Notes under the pieces: generated by a model
Database searches by the model: none
What the model was told of the DNA's origin: nothing
What the model saw: the letters and a program-made list of their open reading frames with translations, nothing else
Part shown: positions 1 to 64,000 of the stretch, piece after piece
How positions within the stretch are numbered: position 1 is the first letter of the stretch
Layout: each line of letters starts with the position of its first letter
Position numbers and translations under genes: made by a program
NCBI GenBank assembly: GCA_013433145.1
Contig: CM024189.1
Coordinates: 1,488,001 to 1,552,000, forward strand
Direction of reading: 5' to 3'
From: Ascaris suum
Lineage: Eukaryota; Nematoda; Chromadorea; Rhabditida; Ascarididae
DNA: 64,000 bases

Positions 1-57964
<57,964 letters not shown>

Positions 57965-59213
57965 CTAAAATCACCGGCTGTGTTTTGCTGGCCTCTTCCG
58001 ATCCTTCCACAATCGCTCTAATCTAATCGCCAATAATTAAAACAAATAATGCTATTTCTCATAGCAGTTCCGCTTTTTTGTAATATTTTGTCCCGAAGCG
58101 AAAACCTGAAACAATTACGGTGTTATTAATTCCACTTTCAAGGGTTTATAATTGAAAAAAATTATAAGCATTTTATGCTGCCTTAGGCGGCAAGAAAGTC
58201 GTATAATGAGGGACTAATAGCACTAGATAAATGCAAATGTGCTAACGCATAAAAAGATAATGCAAAATTGTTGATTCAATGGAGCGTCTCTCTTTAAAAA
58301 TGAAAAAGCTTCCTCTCAAATGAAGACAAAAAAAAAAAAGAAAAGAAAAACTTGTGCTCATAAGTGGAAGATTTCTTCAAATGCTGCATAAAGCCCTATC
58401 TATGAATGCTATGCTATCGATATGACCGATATATTCCTATAGTTTGTCAAGGAGATTGATAAATAACAATTTGCAACCAAAGAACCTTTTATGAATGAAA
58501 TAAGCCATTTTACATCACCATTTTTTGGAGCTGAAATTTTATAGAGCGAAAAACTGGAAAGATAAACCGGATAAGCGAACCTTCGAACACAACCAATGAG
58601 CAATGGTGCTAATGTTAATGATAGTGTCCTAATAGAATATATTAAATATGCCAAAAGATATTCGTAAGCAACGTACTATTGCACATCTGTCTCAATAAAT
58701 GAATAAATAAAATATATATACATAAGGAAATAAGGTATGTAGTAAGGGCACCTTATGTATAAATACATTTGCACTGGTAGGTGCTAAGATTCAGTACTTT
58801 TTTTTTTAAATTTCAATCTGGATCTTCTTTTTTCTCGAAAAGTAAATACGTTTATGCGGTGGAAAAAAAACGTATTTTTGAAAACTTAAAAGTTTCTAGC
58901 ATAGTTATGATAAATATAATCGAATTTTGAAACTTTTGATTAAAGATATCTTGTCAAATATATCTCTTCAATATTTCGAGTGTGTGATACGCTTTCATTC
59001 AAGGTTTTTGCAGTGGATAGATCGAAGTTGAGACAATCCTCGAAAGTAACGCGAAATGAAGGATACTATAAAAATAGAGTGGATTCCGGAGTATTTGAAA
59101 TGAGTGAATGCTTCCGATCACCTGATCAATTGAGAAGCATTTTTAAATGTGTGAAAAAAAAATTAAATACGCAGATTGTTGACTGTGTACGCATAAAAAT
59201 TTGACAGTGTTGC

Positions 59214-59340
59214 AAATGGCGTATAATTGTGCATTCCACACCACTATGCAATTTTAACTTTCAAAAAAAACTGTGTACTCATAAATGGCGTATAATTGTG
59301 CATTCCACACCACTATGCAATTTTAACTTTCAAAAAAAAC
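59214..59340. repeat. Exact 58-bp direct duplication
   Basis: 59214-59271 and 59283-59340 are identical (start AAATGGCGTATAATTGTGCA, end CTTTCAAAAAAAAC), separated by 11 bp. Perfect identity implies a recent duplication. The second copy ends eight bases before the 182-codon ORF. Confidence 0.95.
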
Positions 59341-59347
59341 CTCATAT

Positions 59348-59896
59348 ATGAATAGTGCAACAAAAACATTCGACACGAATCGAACAACATATACTCTAAC
59401 GAATGACGATAAGAGAAAACACATGAAAAACATGGAATTAAGACAACGTTTTGGATTTAGAAATTACACAAGGAAGAAATTTGGAATCGTAATATTCCTC
59501 TTTATGATGTTGAAAACTTTATTGCAAAGCAAACTGAGAAGCAATCAAAAGCAACCACTTTTATGCAGAAAATTTTTGTACCATTCGCTAAAAAGTGAAA
59601 CATCTAATCCATCTCATCTGTTGCTCTCTTCAATTCATCCTTTTAGTTTTAAAAAAAAAACATTTTTGTCTTATTTGTACCTCCCTTACAACTATTCACT
59701 GTTCGATTTTGCGCTACATTCACCTACCGAACTCCTCATTTCCTTGAAGTTTGTCCTGCTGAATTACAGCTCCTTTGTATTCGATGTTCTATGGGGTAGG
59801 TTGTTTTATAATATACACAATTTACAGAAAACCCTCCTCCAGTTCGAATCGAGAGGAGCATCAGCTACCAAACTCCTCCTATTTGTATTGCAATGA
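59348..59896 (+). CDS. 182-codon ORF, unrecognised, possibly spurious
   Basis: Longest uninterrupted non-repetitive frame in the window. N-terminal part is basic (KRKHMKNMELRQRFGFRNY), followed by one hydrophobic segment (FGIVIFLFMMLKTLL) and a Ser/Leu/Phe-rich C-terminus. No domain, no clear splice context. AATAAA-like words occur at 59975 and 60012. In sequence this AT-rich a random ORF of this length is unlikely but not excluded. Confidence 0.2.
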   Translation: MNSATKTFDTNRTTYTLTNDDKRKHMKNMELRQRFGFRNYTRKKFGIVIFLFMMLKTLLQSKLRSNQKQPLLCRKFLYHSLKSETSNPSHLLLSSIHPFSFKKKTFLSYLYLPYNYSLFDFALHSPTELLISLKFVLLNYSSFVFDVLWGRLFYNIHNLQKTLLQFESRGASATKLLLFVLQ

Positions 59897-61097
59897 AAAC
59901 GTGCTAATGAATTAACATGAATATTGAATGAATTAACATTCAAAACATGGTACTCAAATAGGTGACGGTGAAAATAAAATATGACGCAACGGATGAGAAT
60001 AAAGTAAAGAATAAATAAATAAAATACATTGATGCAAGATGTAATGAAAAGTGCAAATGTGAGAGTGCATCGAGGAAAAGACCCAACAATTTAACACAAT
60101 GAAATTATTAAACTAATACAAACTGACGCTCATAAAACTTCATCTTTTACTCTCCTTCGAGGGATGAGGAAATTAATTTGAAGATAACGAAAAAAACACT
60201 AAAAAAGAAATCATAAACGATGCAATTTTTTCGTCGGTCAATCAAATACGAAATCACAATGGGCATCATCCAATACTAAAATAGAGACTCATAGGGGTAC
60301 TTGAAGAGAATGCAATTCGGTCATAATCAGACAATCATTGCATATTGAGGTAAGAAATCAAACACTGATGAAATGAATCGCAAATACGCTTAGACAGCAT
60401 TCGAAAAAAAAAAGGTTTAGATAGAGAGAAGAAGAAAGTTAGAAAAAGAGTGGCGACAACCGACACGCTTGAAAGGAGTGTTGTGAACCTGCGACTAGCC
60501 AACAAATGTCCTCACTCATGAAAGGCTGTTTCTGAAAGCATTAAGCGATCAATAGGAAAAAACTTCTCTAACAGTCGAACAGCAACACATAAAATTGGGA
60601 AAGAGATTTTCAAAGAGGCCACAAATGGGTACGGACCGCCAACGAAACATATCAATATGTGTTGCAACGTAGCTGCTATCTATTCGTATCTCAAACATCG
60701 GAAGTTTAGATCTTTCCCATCCATAAATAAATTACACATCAATAGCAAACAGGCAACTCATACAAATGCGACGCTAGTGCAATTGAAAGCAACCTGAATA
60801 GAGGCTTCACACAACTCGAGCAACAGTATATAGGCCGCAATCAAATCCCATAACCGGTAGCGTCTATCGAAAATTCAGCATAAAGCGATGAAATTTTCAT
60901 CTCGCCTTGAAATTTTCGTCCTATCAATCCCGCCTTTAAATTTTCAAGCGGTCAAGCACTTCCGATCGGTCATTCTTTGACTGAAGTTGTTCAAATATGA
61001 ACCTCGTTAGTAGAGAAAAGTTTGAAGAATCCTTAGCTGCTAAGGTGCGGAGACATATGTCTTCAGTGCGACTTTATGGATGAGCCCCTGGCTGGAA

Positions 61098-61250
61098 CTA
61101 CTCAATCTCCCTAAAGCCAACACCTATCGCAATCAGCACTCTTTCTATTACCTGAGGTGGCGCATACAACACCTGAGTTCCTTCACAGCTAATCGTTGGC
61201 AACGCTGTGTGTATTGCCGATATTGTTCCAACTAAGTACTTTTCCAACTT
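61098..61250 (-). CDS. Exon-like frame ending in a stop, possible end of an upstream gene
   Basis: Acceptor TATGTTGATTTAG, phase 0. It reads KLEKYLVGTISAIHTALPTI, then SCEGTQVLYAPPQ, then VIERVLIAIGVGFREIE and TAG: 50 codons. A donor-like CAG|GTAATA after APPQ offers an alternative end. The opposite strand also shows a protein-like frame with two stops, so orientation is not certain. I do not recognise the family. Confidence 0.33.
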   Translation of the reverse strand, partial: KLEKYLVGTISAIHTALPTISCEGTQVLYAPPQVIERVLIAIGVGFREIE

Positions 61251-61486
61251 CTAAATCAACATATTCTCATTTGTTCGCATGCAGTTTGCACTTGCTTGCA
61301 TCTATTGCGTAGATAAAGTGCACCTTGCCAAAAAGAAACAAAAAAACAGCACTACTGAGCGCATAAATCAATCTTCGAAATAGCTATATTTCCCACGCAG
61401 GCACTCAGCACTCAGCAAAGAACCCTAAAATCAGTTGGTGCATAGTGTCGCGAGGAAGCCTCCCTCATAGAAATATAAGAACTCAC

Positions 61487-61517
61487 TTCAACAATTCGAA
61501 ATGAACGAGAAATTGCC
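61487..61517 (-). CDS. Exon-like segment upstream of 61250
   Basis: Consensus donor GAA|GTGAGT ends a frame reading AISRSFRIVE in phase 0, compatible with the 61250-61098 frame. The acceptor is uncertain (GAATTTTTTAAG at 61518); the frame is open further upstream to about 61565 (GLNDGVLNFLR). Confidence 0.25.
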
Positions 61518-61565
61518 CTTAAAAAATTCAAAACACCATCGTTCAAACCCCATCTTTAGAGAGTT

Positions 61566-64000
61566 TAAAGCAACTCAGTTAAGGAACAGAGCGAATAAAG
61601 CAGTGAAACCGACTACTCTTCATAACTGAAACATTCTTGAGGCAATACAGTTTTGCTGCCGCGCTATACATAATATATCTCATTCAAGTGGTGCAAATCA
61701 ATATAATACGCTGGCTAATTTCATTATACTTTCATCAGTCAAAGAATGTGAGCATTTTAGATCTATGAAGTTGATCGATTTGAACCCACTTTGAAAGCGC
61801 TCACATGTCGCATAAACTACGCACTTCATCGGTTCTTTTAATTAGCAGAAGAAATATAAGCATCATTTTTTTTACTGTAACTAGCAGAAGAAATTTTTGT
61901 TAATCCACCGTACAAAACCCTTAGCAGTTTTCAAATCAAGTATCATGTTTCCGAGATCCTTTCACATGGATTTCCTTTGATGAGCTGATATGGGCTCTAC
62001 GCGCGGACAGCGAACGTTCATTCCAATTGTACTTTTCCATAGTCTTCTAGTCATCCTTCTTGAACAGTCTGCATGAATCTCCGCATGGGAATGGCCCATG
62101 AGCTGTACAGATAGCAATGGTTAGCAACAGTGCATATTGGCGAATCGAAATTGTACTCAATGGAAATGTTCTCCGACGTGGAGTTCCGACGTTATCAGTG
62201 ATAAATGATGCAAAAACAATTAAAAGTGAACGAGAAAGCTCGCAGTGCTTGCACTCTTGCGCTAAAAAATTAAAGTTTTCAGCATTTCGAGAAATCTTTA
62301 TGTGAGCGAACTGAGCAAAAAATTGGGCGAGAACTTTGGGATCGGTCAGACGAAATCCCTCTCACATATGAAACCTTACTCGACCAATGTTAGACAAGAT
62401 GGGTGGTAATATATTCGCTTGGATAAGGGAATTTGTATTCAAAGAATCGCACACTGGTATTACCAGCATAATGCATTCCACTACAGGCCCGTTACGCACA
62501 TCTCTCAGATTCGGACGTGGCCGACTGTCGTTCAACTTGTTTGCTTGTAGTATTGTGACTCGTATGTAAGAGATTACCGATAAATTGTGGGTGAACCGCT
62601 TTCGGGCAGATCAGAGAAGCGATGACTATAACGCACAGGAAAAACTCTCTACCAATGTCTTAAGGCAAGGGGGCGCATATGAAAGGAGAGCGTACTTGCT
62701 TACAGGAAAGAGTGTGCTTCTAGCTTTACACGTGAGGTGTCGTCCTTGCCAGAGTCAGTTCGGACCGCAGCGGTGCGCAGTTGGACCGCGAAGTGGCTCG
62801 GGCGTGAGGAGTGCCGGTGCTCGTTAGCGCAGAGGTGGCACTATTCATGCCAAGGTTCTGTCAAAGCGGCGTCCTCCGTGCCATTGTGCTATCTCTCCGT
62901 CTTACTGTTGTTGATTTTCTAAGAGCTTAATAAAACCTTTACCTCTTATGTTGTTGCCAGATTACCCAGCATCTGGTCGAAATTCGAAAGAAAAGGAATT
63001 CGCGAGTCCTTCAGGGACAGATTGAGAATAGAGGGCCAAAATAGGAATTCTATACCCATACGCGTATTATATAATTATTTGCTGCTCTCTGAAAATTTTT
63101 TCACCATCCCCTTTGAATAATTCTATCAATTTAGAGTTAAAGTCGATTTTGACGGCCTCTTGGCGTAGCCTAAGGAAATGCAGTAAAGAAACTCTTATCG
63201 TTAACTGAATGATATTCCTAAAAACTACAAACAGGACTCACTCGATCACTTTACATTTGGAAATAAATTATATATTAGGCGCATAGAAGCTAAACAGAAT
63301 GAATTCATCATTAACACTCATTCGCATTATAACTTCAGTTATACGTAAATAACAAGAAAAGTGAGCAACTTCCTTAATTTAACATTTCGATAGCGTAAAA
63401 TTGCAATGCAACGTTTCTCATTAAAATCACCTCCACAGTCACACTATCACATCTCTCCAATATGCTTCGATTATTTGTGATGCTCGTACAGCAAACAAAA
63501 TTATATACTTCACTGAGTGCGTCTATCGTAACTCTACTAAATCAACGCTGCTAGAAGGAACACATTTGTTCTACCATTTCAGATCAATACACGTTGGTTG
63601 TGAACCATCTGAGAAGATATGTTCAAAGCACGACCTTTGCAACAAGTATAGTATCATATAGGGACGTCTAGGTGTTTGTTTCACGAATCTTTAGGAAACA
63701 CATTTTCTGGAAGTATATCAACTAGATCATACAGATGCAAGATGAAATTACACAGTTCAAGGACCAGTTTGTTGTTTTTTGTCGCTGTTGAGATGGTACT
63801 AGTCAGGATTGTGTTTGCACCTTATGAACGTACTGCTGTCCCGCTGATGAGTTTATAACGCTTTTTCAAACTATTTCTCTTAGGAGCGTTTTTTTCTAGC
63901 CATTCGAAATACGGTTGAAAAACTGCAGTTCTTTGCACTGTACCTCAGTAGCCAACAATTTATTCACTCTTCCTCTTAATCATCATTACTGTAAATAACC
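61566..64000. other. Right edge, no confirmed gene; GC-richer block
   Basis: 62.0-62.1 kb has a long open minus frame (contains RRMTRRLWKSTIGMNVRCPR) of element-like character. 62580-62960 is a GC-richer block (contains GGACCGCAGCGGTGCGCAG) ending with AATAAAA at about 62930, reminiscent of an LTR or element terminus. The rest is AT-rich without supported features. Confidence 0.4.

Larger units (their letters stand above)
57965..61097. other. Putative promoter-proximal region of the UNC13D-like gene and intergenic space
   Basis: Upstream of the first coding exon. Holds the exact 58-bp duplication and a 182-codon plus-strand ORF, otherwise AT-rich with short (AAAT)n runs near 60000. No TATA-like element could be assigned with confidence. 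Confidence 0.4.

Overview
The window is AT-rich eukaryotic nuclear DNA and almost certainly nematode. Introns end in TTTTCAG or TTTAG, some exons are very small, (TA)n tracts are abundant, and there is a relic of an RTE-type non-LTR retrotransposon. No rRNA, CRISPR, operon or prokaryotic signal is visible, and the species cannot be named from sequence alone. All gene calls below come from reading splice sites and frame phase by eye. No transcript data or database search was available.

The dominant feature is one very large minus-strand gene running from about 57.96 kb down to the left edge, where it is cut off. Its 3' part (about 6.1 kb to 0.5 kb) encodes the N-terminal portion of a BAIAP3/UNC13D (Munc13-4)-type protein: the helical segment before the first C2 domain, then a C2 domain with its calcium-binding aspartates (KDVNG, FSDPF, MDIWDHDDEE). 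The MUN domain and second C2 domain expected of this family would lie to the left of the window. Upstream of the C2 part, at least twelve further small exons are spread over 50 kb. Nearly all of them join in frame, and a cluster between 34.8 and 6 kb all use phase 2 (24, 36, 78, 102 and 144 nt), as expected for a modular or alternatively spliced N-terminus. Three candidate alternative first exons (52.87, 17.93 and 6.73 kb) join the same chain in frame. Two junctions (6.06 to 5.14 kb and 2.27 to 1.72 kb) do not close in phase with the best splice sites and are flagged.

The large introns hold repeats and relics: four long (TA)n tracts (13.8, 14.9, 24.0 and 47.6 kb; the first flanked by an 11-bp inverted repeat), several perfect hairpins, a diverged tandem repeat at 2.9-3.2 kb, an exact 58-bp duplication at 59.2-59.3 kb, an RTE C-terminal relic at 49.84-50.10 kb, a mariner-like helix-turn-helix relic at 48.05-48.17 kb, a tRNA-like SINE-head candidate at 51.62-51.71 kb, and several GC-richer islands (14.16-14.40, 37.87-38.34, 40.1-41.1 and 62.58-62.96 kb) that look like degraded repeats or imported coding sequence. 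Opposite-strand candidates include a spliced ORF at 38.08/40.56-40.83 kb and a 66-codon spliced ORF at 49.47-49.72 kb. A second minus-strand exon pair at 61.1-61.5 kb may be the end of an upstream gene.
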